Source: PHAA01 sp022706565 (lineage in GTDB: Bacteria; Bacillota; Syntrophomonadia; Syntrophomonadales; Syntrophomonadaceae). Taken from it: DNA of 64,000 nucleotides. A program made the translations under genes and the position numbers. The notes under the pieces were generated by a model that saw only the letters and a list, made by a program, of their open reading frames with translations, was not told where the DNA came from and did not search any database. This document shows, one piece after another, positions 1 through 9,468 of the stretch. The stretch spans positions 1-64,000 of the forward strand of contig JAXGLD010000004.1 of the NCBI GenBank assembly GCA_040769385.1. Direction: 5' to 3'. Positions within the stretch are counted from its first letter, which is position 1. Each line of letters starts with the position of its first letter.

Positions 1-348
1 AACAGTTTTATACCGATCCGGACAACTTTAACCAAAGTGAAGTTATCGAGCAATGTACGGACTTGTTTATCAACGGGATTAAGCCTTAAAGCCCTGCCGC
101 CGATCATGATCCAGGTCGGCACTCATGAGATACATTTTGATGATGCCCGGAATTTCGCCCTGAAAGCTCAAAGTTGCGGGGTCCAAGTCACTCTGCGAAC
201 CTGGGAGGGCATGGTCCATGCGTTCCCGCTGCTGGCGCCGCTTATCCCTGAAGCCCGACAGGCCATGGAGGAAATCGGCACCTATGTACGAGGCCACCTG
301 GAGTCAGAAAAAGCAGATCCGGTTAGATTTCAGGGCCGGGCTGGATAG
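1..348 (+). pseudogene. 3' end of an alpha/beta-hydrolase-fold esterase, apparently frameshifted
   Basis: The right part (about 92-348) encodes the C-terminal lid and catalytic-His region of an HSL-type (alpha/beta hydrolase fold-3) esterase: LPPIMIQVGTHEI, then DDARNFALKA and a GMVHAFPLL block carrying the expected catalytic histidine. The upstream coding signal is in another frame: frame 3 reads QFYTDPDNFNQSEVIEQC and ends at a TAA at 87-89. In family members these two blocks are joined by about 10-15 residues (typically a SPLYGDL-like stretch) that are missing here. This suggests a frameshift with a small deletion, so a decayed gene or an assembly error. The GTG at 37 is not a credible start. 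The gene enters from the left edge, so its N-terminus and nucleophile serine are not visible. Confidence 0.6.
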
Positions 349-359
349 GGGGTCAAGTT

Positions 360-1133
360 ATGAAAAGAGTCACCGCATTCATTGGGAGTCCGCGCAAACG
401 GGCCACCTACCAGGCCGTACAGGAATTCGAAAAGAATTTAAAGTCCTATGGAGAAATTGAATTCGAGTACGTTTTTTTGAAGGATTATAAGCTGGAGTTT
501 TGCACCGGCTGCTGCTTATGCTTTGATAAAGGCGAGGAATTCTGTCCTCTGCAGGACGACCGTGATGTACTGTTAGAAAAGCTTTATCAATCGGATGGCG
601 TGGTTTTTGCCACTCCCAGTTATTCCTTTCAGGTGACAGCCCCCATGAAGAATCTGCTGGACCGGATGGCTTTTTGTCATCACCGGCCGCGGTTTTTTGA
701 TAAGACGTTTACGGCTATCGTGACCTATGGCATATATGGGGGCGATTCGATCGTAAAATACCTGGAGTCGATGGGCCAGAATTTCGGGTTTAAGACGACC
801 AGGGGATGCAGCCTGATGACCTTGGAACCCAGAACCGAGAGCCAGCAGGCCAAGATTTCGGAGAAAATCAGCCAGGTTTCGCGGCGGTTTTTCGAGGAAC
901 TGATGAGCCAAAGGCCGATGCCCCCATCTTTCATGCAAGTATTCGTATTCCGCCTGAGTCGTACCGCTATCAAACTGCTTCTAGACGATAATTGGCGGGA
1001 TTATCGCTACTATAAGGAAAAGGGCTGGCTGGAGTCCGGTTATTATTATGATGTGAAATTAGGTTTTGGCAAGAAGCTCGCCGGCCGCCTATCTGATTAC
1101 ATCGGGAAATCGATGGTCAAGCGCAGGTCGTAA
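360..1133 (+). CDS. flavodoxin-fold NAD(P)H-dependent FMN reductase / iron-sulfur flavoprotein-like
   Basis: Predicted cytoplasmic flavin oxidoreductase of 257 residues. The N-terminus has the FMN-phosphate loop GSPRKRATY (about residues 9-17). A cysteine-rich CTGCCLCF segment (about 49-56) follows, where iron-sulfur flavoproteins carry compact cysteine motifs. The isoalloxazine-contact region ATPSYSFQVTAPMKNLLDR (about 83-101) is typical of the NADPH-dependent FMN reductase superfamily. The C-terminal 80 residues are basic and aromatic and I do not recognise them. The ATG at 360 follows GGGGGTC. It ends 10 bp from the convergent glycoside gene, with no obvious terminator between them. Substrate unknown. 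Confidence 0.8.
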   Translation: MKRVTAFIGSPRKRATYQAVQEFEKNLKSYGEIEFEYVFLKDYKLEFCTGCCLCFDKGEEFCPLQDDRDVLLEKLYQSDGVVFATPSYSFQVTAPMKNLLDRMAFCHHRPRFFDKTFTAIVTYGIYGGDSIVKYLESMGQNFGFKTTRGCSLMTLEPRTESQQAKISEKISQVSRRFFEELMSQRPMPPSFMQVFVFRLSRTAIKLLLDDNWRDYRYYKEKGWLESGYYYDVKLGFGKKLAGRLSDYIGKSMVKRRS

Positions 1134-1142
1134 GCCTCGGTC

Positions 1143-4100
1143 CTATGACTTTAGGCGGTATTTCTCGGGGATAAGGTCGGCCACCGTTGCTGAGGCCATC
1201 CCGATGCTGGTGTCGGCGGCGCCGTAATAAACCAGCACCTCATCATCATCCTCCAGCACCTCTTTGTCTGCGCCGGCCACTGCCCCGCAGGTAAACACCA
1301 CGTTGGGCACCCAGGCCCCGCTCAGGCCCACCTCATAATCCTCTTCCGGTTCCAGGATAGGATTGGGAGACCGGTACAGGACCCGCTGCGGGTCATTCAA
1401 ATCGACCAGGATGACCCCGAGCCGATAAACATAATTGTGATCCACCCCATGATAGATCAGCAGCCATCCGTAAATGGTCTTGAGGGGCTGCGCCCCCGCC
1501 CCGATTTTGAGCGAATCCCACATCCGCCCCGGCCGGGGCCCGATAATTATAGCGTGCTGCTCCCGGCACGGGAACTCCACCTCGTTCATGTAAGTGATCC
1601 ACATCGAAGGCTCGATACGGTGGTACAATACATACTTGCCCTGAATTTTCTCCGGGAACATGATGGCGTCTTTATCCCATATATTTTTGAAGGCCAGACC
1701 TTCCCGCTGCCAGGCTTCAAACCGCCGCTCCAGGAAATCATCTACTTTAATGGAAGCAGCCGCGATCTGAGCCAGGTTACCGTCATAAGCGGTATAAAGC
1801 ATCCATATCCGGTCGCCGATGAGGACCAGACGGGGATCCTCGCAGCCCATTCTCTCCTCCGGAATAACTGGTGAAAAAATGGGCTGGGGCAGTCTTTCCA
1901 CAACCTTATAGCCGTCCGTTACTGCCAGGCCGATATGGGATATGTCGTCTTCGCCTACCGCCCGGTAGAACAGGTAAACCCGGTCGCCGATCCGCAATGA
2001 ACCAGGATTCAAAACGTATTTGGACTCCCACTCATGTTCAGCAATCGGCTCCAGCAGAGGGTTACCTGCGTAGCGCTGCAAGGTACGGCTGGGTTCGTCG
2101 GTCGGTTCCTGGATGACCACCGGTACATCTTTGGGGCGAGCCGGCAGGAGACGATCCAGCAGGTTGTGGGTACCCTTGCCCGCCAGCATCATCCGGAAAA
2201 CAGTTTTCATTACCTCCGCCGGGTCATAACCAAGTTCCTGGTACAAATCCTCCAGAAAATCATGGTTGAACCAGCGCGATTCAATGCTGGTACTGAGTGG
2301 CGGCGGGTGGCGGCGCCCGCCCTTGTTACTGTAGCTGGCCCAGCTCCAGGCGGTGCAGGTCAGAAAAGTACCGTTCTCCAGCACCTGGCTGCTGCCGTAT
2401 CCATCCGCCAGCAGATGGAAGATGGCTCCGGCCTCGGCCGATCCCGACTCAACCAGGCGCTGCGCCATCCTACGAAGGTCCTGGACCAGCAGACGGTGGT
2501 GGACGTTTTCATAAATCACCGCGGCCGAGAAGTCATCCCCCTGTTTCAAGCCCATCAAAGTATTGCGCAGCTTGGTCCCCACATCTTTTCTTTCTTTGAC
2601 ATTCTGCAGGGTCAGGCGGGAAAATTGTTCGGCGATCGCCAGCCTCCGCACTACTGAGGTCAGGTACAGCAGCCGCGGGAAACGTCCACCCTTCTGAGGG
2701 ATCAGGGTGCGGGCGGTAATGCGGGCGGTAATGCGATTCAGGTTGGAAATGCGGCTGTGCGATGCTGCCCCGAAGGGGAGTTCATCACTTATGACCAAGG
2801 GCTTCAAGTCCACCCATTCAAACTTGTCGGGCCGGATCTGATCGACGATCCAATCTGTGGCCCGGTTGGTGAAGCTCCAGCTCTCCACCAGATTGACATA
2901 ACTTATGATTTCCCTGACATCCATATTATCCAGCAGGTCAGCCGGTTTGTAGTAACCCAGCGGCACCATCAGGTTGATGGGCGGGAAACGCATCACCGCC
3001 TCCCGCAGGATGTGGGAGTTGACCGAATACATCTTTTGCGGCGGCAGGAGAGCATATACTCCATCCAGGAAGGTCCGCAAACCTTCCGGGGTATGCAGAT
3101 CGCCGGGCAGGATTTCGGCCAGGACGGCTTCGGCTCGCAGCATGAAATCCTCCACCGCGGCAACATGCTCGGCGGGACTGGCCTCCCTGCGCAAACCCAG
3201 GCCCTCATGGATAAATTGGTTGAATCTATTTTCGTAACGGCAGCGCAGGTTCTTGAATACGCCATCGACGCTGATCACTCTTTTATCCAGACCGACTATC
3301 TTTTTGGGTGCCACCACCGGTTCCCCGGGTACGTATTCCATGTAAGCCATGGGTACCAGAGGCGGTTTGCTGGTCTCGAAGTGGTCCAGCCATTGCCGGT
3401 TGATAAGGGGTTTCTGACGCCAAAACTCCTCAGTCAGGGCACGGCGCATCGATCCCACCTTGCCCACCAGCATGTTATCCTGCTCGGCAGCGGGAAAACC
3501 TTCAATAAGGCGGCGGTGGTTATTTAGCTGGTTGGCATAGGCTGCAATCCGCCCATTATAAAGAGCGGTCAGTACATCCAGAACCGCCGGCCGCTGCTCT
3601 TCCGGGCCGAATGTGTAGGCCAGCAGGAGGCTGTCAGTACAATTTACCCAAAGCCGGTCACTAAGGCTGAATTTCTCCGGGGGCAGGGCCAGAGCCGCAT
3701 CAAGTTCCTGCCTGGTCTCCGCCGGCAGGCAGTGCTCGGTCGCGGCCTTAAAATCGGTTTGCAGGTAGCCCATGTTTTCCAGCAGCTCGGCCACCGGGTA
3801 ACGGAGTTGGTCAGGCCGGTAGGTCTCGCTGCGGGTGACAATGTCGGCCACTCTTATGATAAGCCGGTCCCGCAGCCACACCGCACTATCCCGGCGGATG
3901 CACTCAAACACGCTGGCGGCCGTCTCCTGGAAGATGCGGTTGCGCCGTTCCAGGTTGCGGGGACGCTTGATGCCGCCCAGGTTGACTTCACAGAGCGCTT
4001 TGTTCCAGACCAAGGCCCGGGTCACCAGCCAGAAGTCCAGCCCGTATCCGCCAATGGTCTCGGTCCAGAACTTGGCTTCCCCGGCCAGCTCCTCGATAAA

Positions 4101-4727
4101 ATCATGGGAAATGGCATAGACCCCGCCCAACGGGTCGCTGACCCGAAATCCATAGAATGACTCCAGGATGGGCGCAGCGAAATGAAAGGCCATGCTGTCA
4201 ATGCCGGCATATCTTTTTAAACTGCCCAGCACTACATCATACATGCCTTGTATAGGGCTGAGCATACTGTCCAGCCAGTTGATGTCGAAACCCGGCCCCG
4301 ACTCGGTGCCCATATTGGCGCTGAACACCAGCAGGTCCGCTTCCAGGGCGTCGGCGATCTCCAGGAAGGCCCGGATGCACATGCCCCGGCCGTTGGCTTC
4401 TGCCGGCATCAGGAACTCCAGGTGGGGGTGACTCAGTGACAAGCCCTCGATCTCGCGCAGTACCGCTTCCCCGCCGCAATCCCCAGCGCACACGATCAGC
4501 TGCTGTTTGCCGATCCAGGCGTGCAGGGCCTCATCGATCGATTTTACTACCTGAGGTAGGGCTTCCGCTTCATTATAAAAAGGTATCCCGATCACCAGGT
4601 TGGAATTGCTGTATGGTTCAAGGAGGGGCAGGATGCTTTTCATTTTGGCATCGAAGGCCGCCTCGGTGATAGTGTTGGCCAAGATAAACGAATCCCCCTG
4701 TCCGAACGTATTAATGATCTTCTTCAT
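1143..4727 (-). CDS. glycosyltransferase (GT2/GT81-like)-GH130 phosphorylase fusion protein
   Basis: A very large (1194-residue) carbohydrate-active protein. Residues about 40-290 resemble GT-A glycosyltransferases of the glucosyl-3-phosphoglycerate or mannosylglycerate synthase type (GIPFYNEAEALPQVV; DPLGGVYAI; ETIGGYGLDFWL). Where a DxD metal motif is expected I read DLLVFSANMG, so metal binding is uncertain. Residues about 300-870 are a long, mostly helical region I cannot assign. Residues about 885-1190 are a GH130-type five-bladed propeller: YVLNPGSLRIGDRVYLFYR and the family hallmark GCEDPRLV. GH130 enzymes are mainly inverting phosphorylases acting on beta-mannosides. Synthesis plus phosphorolysis in one chain suggests handling of a compatible-solute or storage glycoside; that is inference. 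The start is uncertain because no Shine-Dalgarno precedes the ATG at 4727. Confidence 0.75.
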   Translation of the reverse strand: MKKIINTFGQGDSFILANTITEAAFDAKMKSILPLLEPYSNSNLVIGIPFYNEAEALPQVVKSIDEALHAWIGKQQLIVCAGDCGGEAVLREIEGLSLSHPHLEFLMPAEANGRGMCIRAFLEIADALEADLLVFSANMGTESGPGFDINWLDSMLSPIQGMYDVVLGSLKRYAGIDSMAFHFAAPILESFYGFRVSDPLGGVYAISHDFIEELAGEAKFWTETIGGYGLDFWLVTRALVWNKALCEVNLGGIKRPRNLERRNRIFQETAASVFECIRRDSAVWLRDRLIIRVADIVTRSETYRPDQLRYPVAELLENMGYLQTDFKAATEHCLPAETRQELDAALALPPEKFSLSDRLWVNCTDSLLLAYTFGPEEQRPAVLDVLTALYNGRIAAYANQLNNHRRLIEGFPAAEQDNMLVGKVGSMRRALTEEFWRQKPLINRQWLDHFETSKPPLVPMAYMEYVPGEPVVAPKKIVGLDKRVISVDGVFKNLRCRYENRFNQFIHEGLGLRREASPAEHVAAVEDFMLRAEAVLAEILPGDLHTPEGLRTFLDGVYALLPPQKMYSVNSHILREAVMRFPPINLMVPLGYYKPADLLDNMDVREIISYVNLVESWSFTNRATDWIVDQIRPDKFEWVDLKPLVISDELPFGAASHSRISNLNRITARITARTLIPQKGGRFPRLLYLTSVVRRLAIAEQFSRLTLQNVKERKDVGTKLRNTLMGLKQGDDFSAAVIYENVHHRLLVQDLRRMAQRLVESGSAEAGAIFHLLADGYGSSQVLENGTFLTCTAWSWASYSNKGGRRHPPPLSTSIESRWFNHDFLEDLYQELGYDPAEVMKTVFRMMLAGKGTHNLLDRLLPARPKDVPVVIQEPTDEPSRTLQRYAGNPLLEPIAEHEWESKYVLNPGSLRIGDRVYLFYRAVGEDDISHIGLAVTDGYKVVERLPQPIFSPVIPEERMGCEDPRLVLIGDRIWMLYTAYDGNLAQIAAASIKVDDFLERRFEAWQREGLAFKNIWDKDAIMFPEKIQGKYVLYHRIEPSMWITYMNEVEFPCREQHAIIIGPRPGRMWDSLKIGAGAQPLKTIYGWLLIYHGVDHNYVYRLGVILVDLNDPQRVLYRSPNPILEPEEDYEVGLSGAWVPNVVFTCGAVAGADKEVLEDDDEVLVYYGAADTSIGMASATVADLIPEKYRLKS

Positions 4728-4781
4728 TATTATGTTCGAATCGGGGGGATTATAGTACGATAGGCAGTTAAAAAACCGGGT

Positions 4782-6596
4782 TTACTTTGCTGGCGGCTCC
4801 AGCAGCTCCTCCAATTGGTCCAGCAGTTGGCCGAAATAAGCCAGGGCATTGCTGACCGGTTCCGGGGTCAGCAGGTCCACTCCCGCCTTCTGCAGCAAAT
4901 TGATGGGATAATCGCTGCCCCCCGATTTCAGAAATTCCAGGTACCGCTGCACCGCCGGCTGACCTTCATTTTTGATCTGCTCCTTCAAGGCGGTGGCGGT
5001 GGCAAAACCGGTGGCGTACTTGTACACGTAGAAGGCAGAATAAAAATGGGGTATGCGGGACCATTCCAGGGGGATATATTCATCCATCGCCACTTGCGGC
5101 CCGTAATAAAGGGTGTTGAGGTCCCGGTAGATTTCCTTCAGCAGTTCGGGGGTCAGAGCCTCGCCTGATTCAGCTTTTTCATGGATTATTTTCTCGAACT
5201 CAGCGAACATGGTCTGCCGGTAAACGGTGCCGCGGAACTGCTCCAGATAATGATTGATAAGATAGATCTTCTCTTTGGGGTCGGTGCTCCGCTCCAGCAG
5301 GTAGTCGATCAGCAGAGATTCATTTACAGTGGAGGCCACCTCGGCCACAAAAATCGAATACTGACTGTATACGTAGGGCTGGCTGCGGTTGGAATAGTAG
5401 CTGTGCAGGGAATGCCCCATCTCATGGGCCAGGGTAAACATATCGTCCAGCTTGTTGTCATAATTCATTAGAATGTAGGGGCTGGTATCGTACGCCCCCC
5501 AGGAATAAGCCCCGCTCGTCTTGCCCTCGTTCTCATATACATCGATCCAGCCATCACTGAAACCCTTTTGCATCTGGGCCAGGTAATCCGGTCCCAGCGC
5601 TTGCAGGGCTTGGGCCAGGGTCTCCTTGGCCTGCTCATAGGGAACTTCCAGCTTGTACTCTGGCACCAACGGGGTATATAAATCGTAGAAATGCAATTCA
5701 TCCAGCCCCAGGATCTTTTTGCGGATGTCCATATAGCGGTACATCAGGTCCAGGTGGTTGTGGACCGATTCAATCAGACGATCATAAACCTCCACCGGTA
5801 CGTTGTCCTGGTCCAGGGAAGCGGCCCGGGCTGATTCGTATTTGCGGACCCGGGCATAAAATATATCCTTTTTGACGCTGGCGCTCAGGCTGGCCCCCAG
5901 GGTGTTGATCAGACCGCGATAGGTGGAGTACAGCCCCTCATAAGCCTCCTGGCGCACCCGGCGGTCGGAACTCTCCATCAGGCTGCCGTAGCGGCCCTTG
6001 GTTATCTCCACCTCCTGGCCTGATTCATCCTTGATGACCGGAAATTTGATGTCGGCGTTGTTGAGCATGGTGAAAATGCTGCCGGAAGCCAGCGACAGAT
6101 CGGCCGACATAGCCATCAGTCTCTCCTCCGCCGGCGACAGAATGTGATCCTGCTGGCGCAGGATTTCGTCGATGAAATGGCGGTATAGGACCAGATCTTT
6201 ATTCTCGGCCAGGAAGCCCATCAGTCTTTCCTCGGGTATGGTGAGGATCTCGGGCACGATGAAGGAAGTGATGCTGCCCACCTTGATGGTCAAGCTCTGG
6301 ATCCGGTCAAACAAGGCCTGGTAATGGTAATTGGCGTTGTTCTCGTCGCGGCGCATGCGGGCGTAAACGTAGGCCTTCTCGGATACCCGGCCCAGTTCGT
6401 CGCTTAGCTGCAGGCAGGACAGCAAGTTTTCGGCTGAATCCCCCAGCGTTCCCTGTAGTTTGTCTACCTGCTCGGCCAGTTGGGAGATCTTCTCCAGGTC
6501 TTTTTCCCACAGCTGTTCATCAGTATAGATGTTCTCCAGTTTCCATTTGTATTGTTCCTCTATTTCTTCCCTTTTGCGAATTGCTTTCGCGCTCAA
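4782..6596 (-). CDS. pepF: oligoendopeptidase F
   Basis: Cytoplasmic M3-family zinc metallopeptidase that trims short peptides. The 604 residues match family length. The zinc site is the HExxH motif in TLAHEMGHSLHSYYS (about residue 390), with the downstream glutamate ligand expected in the FVAEVASTVNESLL helix. The N-terminal lid domain is present (EEQYKWKLENIYTD near residue 15). The TTG at 6596 is the start: GGAGG lies 9 bases upstream and no ATG fits the domain start. It is separated from the upstream GH130 fusion by 54 bases and reads the same way, so co-transcription is possible but not shown. Confidence 0.95.
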   Translation of the reverse strand: MSAKAIRKREEIEEQYKWKLENIYTDEQLWEKDLEKISQLAEQVDKLQGTLGDSAENLLSCLQLSDELGRVSEKAYVYARMRRDENNANYHYQALFDRIQSLTIKVGSITSFIVPEILTIPEERLMGFLAENKDLVLYRHFIDEILRQQDHILSPAEERLMAMSADLSLASGSIFTMLNNADIKFPVIKDESGQEVEITKGRYGSLMESSDRRVRQEAYEGLYSTYRGLINTLGASLSASVKKDIFYARVRKYESARAASLDQDNVPVEVYDRLIESVHNHLDLMYRYMDIRKKILGLDELHFYDLYTPLVPEYKLEVPYEQAKETLAQALQALGPDYLAQMQKGFSDGWIDVYENEGKTSGAYSWGAYDTSPYILMNYDNKLDDMFTLAHEMGHSLHSYYSNRSQPYVYSQYSIFVAEVASTVNESLLIDYLLERSTDPKEKIYLINHYLEQFRGTVYRQTMFAEFEKIIHEKAESGEALTPELLKEIYRDLNTLYYGPQVAMDEYIPLEWSRIPHFYSAFYVYKYATGFATATALKEQIKNEGQPAVQRYLEFLKSGGSDYPINLLQKAGVDLLTPEPVSNALAYFGQLLDQLEELLEPPAK

Positions 6597-6783
6597 ATAT
6601 ACCTACCTCCATCGTAATAGTCCTTTATTATTTTTGGATTACAGCCTAATTCTATACCAGCAGGATATTAAATCCAATTCTCGACATTTAATGAAAAACA
6701 ACCCCCTCCCGGACCGCCTCATCGCTTGGTGCGCGCTTATCCGGGAAGATCCGTCATAATACTGTATACTACATGGCGTATTC

Positions 6784-6812
6784 TTTACTATAAAATTCGA
6801 CTCTGGTATAAT
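6784..6812 (+). promoter_or_regulatory. sigma-70 type promoter for glnA
   Basis: TTTACT (6784-6789), a 17-base spacer and a perfect TATAAT (6807-6812) lie 38 bases before the TTG start of glutamine synthetase. I saw no convincing GlnR-type operator beside it. Confidence 0.6.
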
Positions 6813-6849
6813 TTCGAAGATATTGATTAATTGAGGGAGGCGCGTTTCT

Positions 6850-8283
6850 TTGTTTCGGACCTATGAAGAGGTAATGAACTATTGCTCTAATAACAACATC
6901 ATGATGATCGATTTCAAGATGATCGACCTGCTGGGCAGATGGAGGCATTTAAGCATCCCCACCGGCCGTTTCAAACCCGACACTCTCGTCTACGGTATCG
7001 GTTTCGATGGCTCCAACTACGGATTCGCCCCGGTCGAGAAGAGTGATATGGTATTCATACCTGATATCAGCACTGCTGTCCGTGATCCTTTCACCGAAGT
7101 TCCCACCCTGAGCATGATCGGTGACGTCTTCGTCATCAACCAGCCGGAAAACTATCGCTTTGACCAGGACCCCCGTTCCATCGCCACCAGAGCCGAGGAG
7201 TACATGAAGTCTACCGGTATCGCCGATCAGATGCGTATCGGGCCCGAATTTGAATTCAACGTATTCGACCATGTCAGCTATGTATGTTTACCGCATAAAA
7301 CCGGTTACAGCATCGACTGCGAGCAGGCGAGTTGGAACAGCGGCGAAGATGAATACCAAAACCTGGGTTACAAGGTACCGGTCAAAGGTGGTTACCATAC
7401 CACCCCGCCTCAGGACGTGCTTTATGACCTTAGGGCGCGGATGTGCGTACTAATGGAAGAAAACAATATCCCCGTCAAATATCACCACCATGAAGTAGCC
7501 GGCCCCGGTCAAATCGAGATTGAGGTGGAATTCGGGGGTATGCGGGAAATGGCCGACAAAACCATGCTGGCCAAATATCTTATCAAGAACCTGGCTTTCC
7601 AGGAGGGCAAATCGGTAACCTTTATGCCCAAGCCGATTTACGCTGAGGCCGGCAATGGCCTGCATGTCCACATGCACCTGTTCAAAGACGGCCAACCCCT
7701 GTTCTATGATGAGAATGGCTATTCCAATCTGAGCCAGACCGCCTGCTATTTTATCGGCGGCCTGCTCACCCATGCTCCGGCTGTGCTGGCTTTCAGCAAC
7801 CCCAGCACCAATTCCTACAAGCGTCTGGTGCCCGGTTATGAAGCTCCGGTAAACTGCGTTTTCGGCACTTCCAACCGCAGTGCCGTGATCAGGGTGCCGG
7901 CCTATGCCAAGCACCCGGCTGCCAAACGTTTCGAATTCCGCTCCTCGGATGCGACCTGTAACCCTTATCTGGCCTACTCAGCCATGTTGATGGCGGGCCT
8001 GGATGGGATCCAGAAAAAGATCGATCCCACCAAGGAAGGTTTCGGCCCCTATGACGTCAATCTTTACAACCTGCCGGCGGAGGAGCTGGCCAAGATCAAA
8101 GCCCTGCCCACTTCGCTGGATGAAGCCCTCAACGCACTGGAGAATGACCATGAATTCCTGTTGCAGGGCGGGGTTTTCCCCAAGCGCCTGATCGATATCT
8201 GGATCGCCACCAAGCGCAAAGAGGCGCGCCAAGTAGCCAACATGCCTCATCCGCTGGAGTTTGAACTGTATTATGACCTATAG
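6850..8283 (+). CDS. glnA: glutamine synthetase, type I
   Basis: ATP-dependent amidation of glutamate to glutamine; cytoplasmic dodecamer. The 477-residue chain has the N-terminal beta-grasp domain, the signature FDGSNYGF (about 55-62), the active-site block GPEFEFNVF (about 134), the ATP/glutamate-site block GNGLHVHMHLF (about 273), the NRSAVIRVP loop (about 344) and the KRFEFRSSDATCNPYLAYSA segment (about 360). The region where adenylylated GSI-beta enzymes carry their modified tyrosine reads GPYDVNLYNLPAEE, so I would not assume adenylylation control. The start is TTG at 6850 with GGGAGG 9 bases upstream. A lone glnA without nearby glnR or amtB is unusual for feedback wiring. The next gene overlaps its 3' end. 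Confidence 0.96.
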   Translation: MFRTYEEVMNYCSNNNIMMIDFKMIDLLGRWRHLSIPTGRFKPDTLVYGIGFDGSNYGFAPVEKSDMVFIPDISTAVRDPFTEVPTLSMIGDVFVINQPENYRFDQDPRSIATRAEEYMKSTGIADQMRIGPEFEFNVFDHVSYVCLPHKTGYSIDCEQASWNSGEDEYQNLGYKVPVKGGYHTTPPQDVLYDLRARMCVLMEENNIPVKYHHHEVAGPGQIEIEVEFGGMREMADKTMLAKYLIKNLAFQEGKSVTFMPKPIYAEAGNGLHVHMHLFKDGQPLFYDENGYSNLSQTACYFIGGLLTHAPAVLAFSNPSTNSYKRLVPGYEAPVNCVFGTSNRSAVIRVPAYAKHPAAKRFEFRSSDATCNPYLAYSAMLMAGLDGIQKKIDPTKEGFGPYDVNLYNLPAEELAKIKALPTSLDEALNALENDHEFLLQGGVFPKRLIDIWIATKRKEARQVANMPHPLEFELYYDL

Positions 8284-8668
8284 AAATTCTGAACCAATTG
8301 AGAATTTGGCCTTGGCCCATTTGGGTCTGGTAGTCGCGGACGCTGACCGGTCGGCCCAGTTTTATTCGCAGGTCTTAGGGCTCACCATGGGCCTCAGCCA
8401 CGTCACTGACAACCTGAAGATAGTCAATCTGCATACCGGTACAATGACTGTTGAATTGCTCGAATACATTCCGGCTCCGCCTGTTAAGCGCGGAGCCGGA
8501 TTTTTTGATCACATCGCTTTTACGGTTGCCGATCTGGATTCTGCTGTGAAGAAATTGCGAAAGCTAGGGGTACCCTTTGAGACGGAGGCACCCCGCCAGG
8601 CCATCGGCCATCGCATAATCTTTTTTGCCGGGCCGGACGGGGAGCGGATCGAATTAATGGAAATGTAA
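8261..8668 (+). CDS. VOC (glyoxalase/epimerase) superfamily protein
   Basis: A 135-residue single-domain metal-dependent VOC protein. The N-terminal betaalphabeta module starts at LALAHLGLVVADADRSAQF (about 17-35) with the usual first-strand histidine. The second module carries GAGFFDHIAFTVADLDSAV with another histidine and ends in GPDGERIELMEM with the expected terminal glutamate, so the H/H/E metal site looks complete. Methylmalonyl-CoA epimerase and lactoylglutathione-lyase-like functions are both possible; sequence alone does not decide. The TTG at 8261 overlaps glnA by 23 bases. An ATG at 8273 is an alternative start. Probably translated from the glnA transcript. Confidence 0.75.
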   Translation: MNCIMTYRNSEPIENLALAHLGLVVADADRSAQFYSQVLGLTMGLSHVTDNLKIVNLHTGTMTVELLEYIPAPPVKRGAGFFDHIAFTVADLDSAVKKLRKLGVPFETEAPRQAIGHRIIFFAGPDGERIELMEM

Positions 8669-8677
8669 AGTTGGCGG

Positions 8678-9283
8678 CTATCGCCCGGAACCACCTCGGC
8701 GCCGCCGGGGAGCAAGCGCCCATAATAGGACCAAAGCAGCCGCCGTTCCCACTGCCCAGAGCAGGTAATTGGGCGATTCGGACCCGGGAAGTGGAGTCGG
8801 AGTGGCACCCGGGGTCGGAGCCGGAGCGGGCGGAGTCGATCCCCCTTGCTTCTGACCGCTGAAAGTGGCTGCCATTTTACCCACCGCGATAGAGTCGGCC
8901 TCTCCGTTGCCCTCGATGGTATAGTGTCCTTCCGTATGCCGGATGGTAAAATCGATAAAGCCCTTGACCAATCCGAAATTTATATCGAAGTGGGCTTTAA
9001 GCCCCTCCCCCGCTGGGTCTCCGCTATATTCGCCCAACTGGTTAAGGGAATAACCCTGGAAAACACCGTGGGCGGACATCTGCCCGTTACCCCAGTCCGT
9101 GAGCTCGATCTCGGTCGGTACCTGAGCGCCCTCGGCAGTGTTTATGATGATGTCATATATACCGGCCCAGTCCGGCTGGTCCGGTTGCAGGGTCTCCGTA
9201 GCCAAACTAACGCGGCTGGCTGCCATCGTTACCAACACCCCCAGGAGCACCCACAGGATGATTGTAGAACCCCATTTCTTCAA
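8678..9283 (-). CDS. secreted, C-terminally membrane-anchored protein of unknown function
   Basis: No family recognised. The protein has a signal peptide (LKKWG plus a hydrophobic stretch to about residue 28), a roughly 110-residue beta-rich domain starting near PDWAGIYDIIINTAEG, a proline/threonine linker (STPPAPAPTPGATPTP), one transmembrane helix (YLLWAVGTAAALVLLWAL) and a basic arginine tail (APRRRRGG). It is therefore a cell-surface protein held by its C-terminus, without an LPXTG motif. I chose the TTG at 9283 over the upstream TTG at 9319: a GGAGGA sits 7 bases before it and it puts the signal peptide at the N-terminus. It converges with the VOC gene, ending 9 bp away. Confidence 0.65.
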   Translation of the reverse strand: MKKWGSTIILWVLLGVLVTMAASRVSLATETLQPDQPDWAGIYDIIINTAEGAQVPTEIELTDWGNGQMSAHGVFQGYSLNQLGEYSGDPAGEGLKAHFDINFGLVKGFIDFTIRHTEGHYTIEGNGEADSIAVGKMAATFSGQKQGGSTPPAPAPTPGATPTPLPGSESPNYLLWAVGTAAALVLLWALAPRRRRGGSGR

Positions 9284-9420
9284 TACCCTATCCTCCGTTC
9301 TGATGCGAATATCGATCAATCATGTTTTCATTTACTTCTACCTATATTATATAGTTAGAATCAAAATGCTAAACTTCGCCCCACTGGTATATAATTTACT
9401 AATATGAGTAAAAATCTCGC

Positions 9421-9447
9421 AATAACTTGGGGCCTGTCCCCAAGTTA
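9421..9447. repeat. palindromic repeat, copy 1 (AACTTGGGG...CCCCAAGTT)
   Basis: A 10-bp perfect inverted repeat with loop CCTGT, just upstream of the flavin reductase ribosome-binding site. A second copy in the opposite orientation (loop ACAGG) is at 11529-11557. The pair accounts for the identical but spurious MGPVPKL N-terminal extensions possible on both neighbouring genes. Confidence 0.85.
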
Positions 9448-9468
9448 CGGTTGAAAGGAGATCAATCA

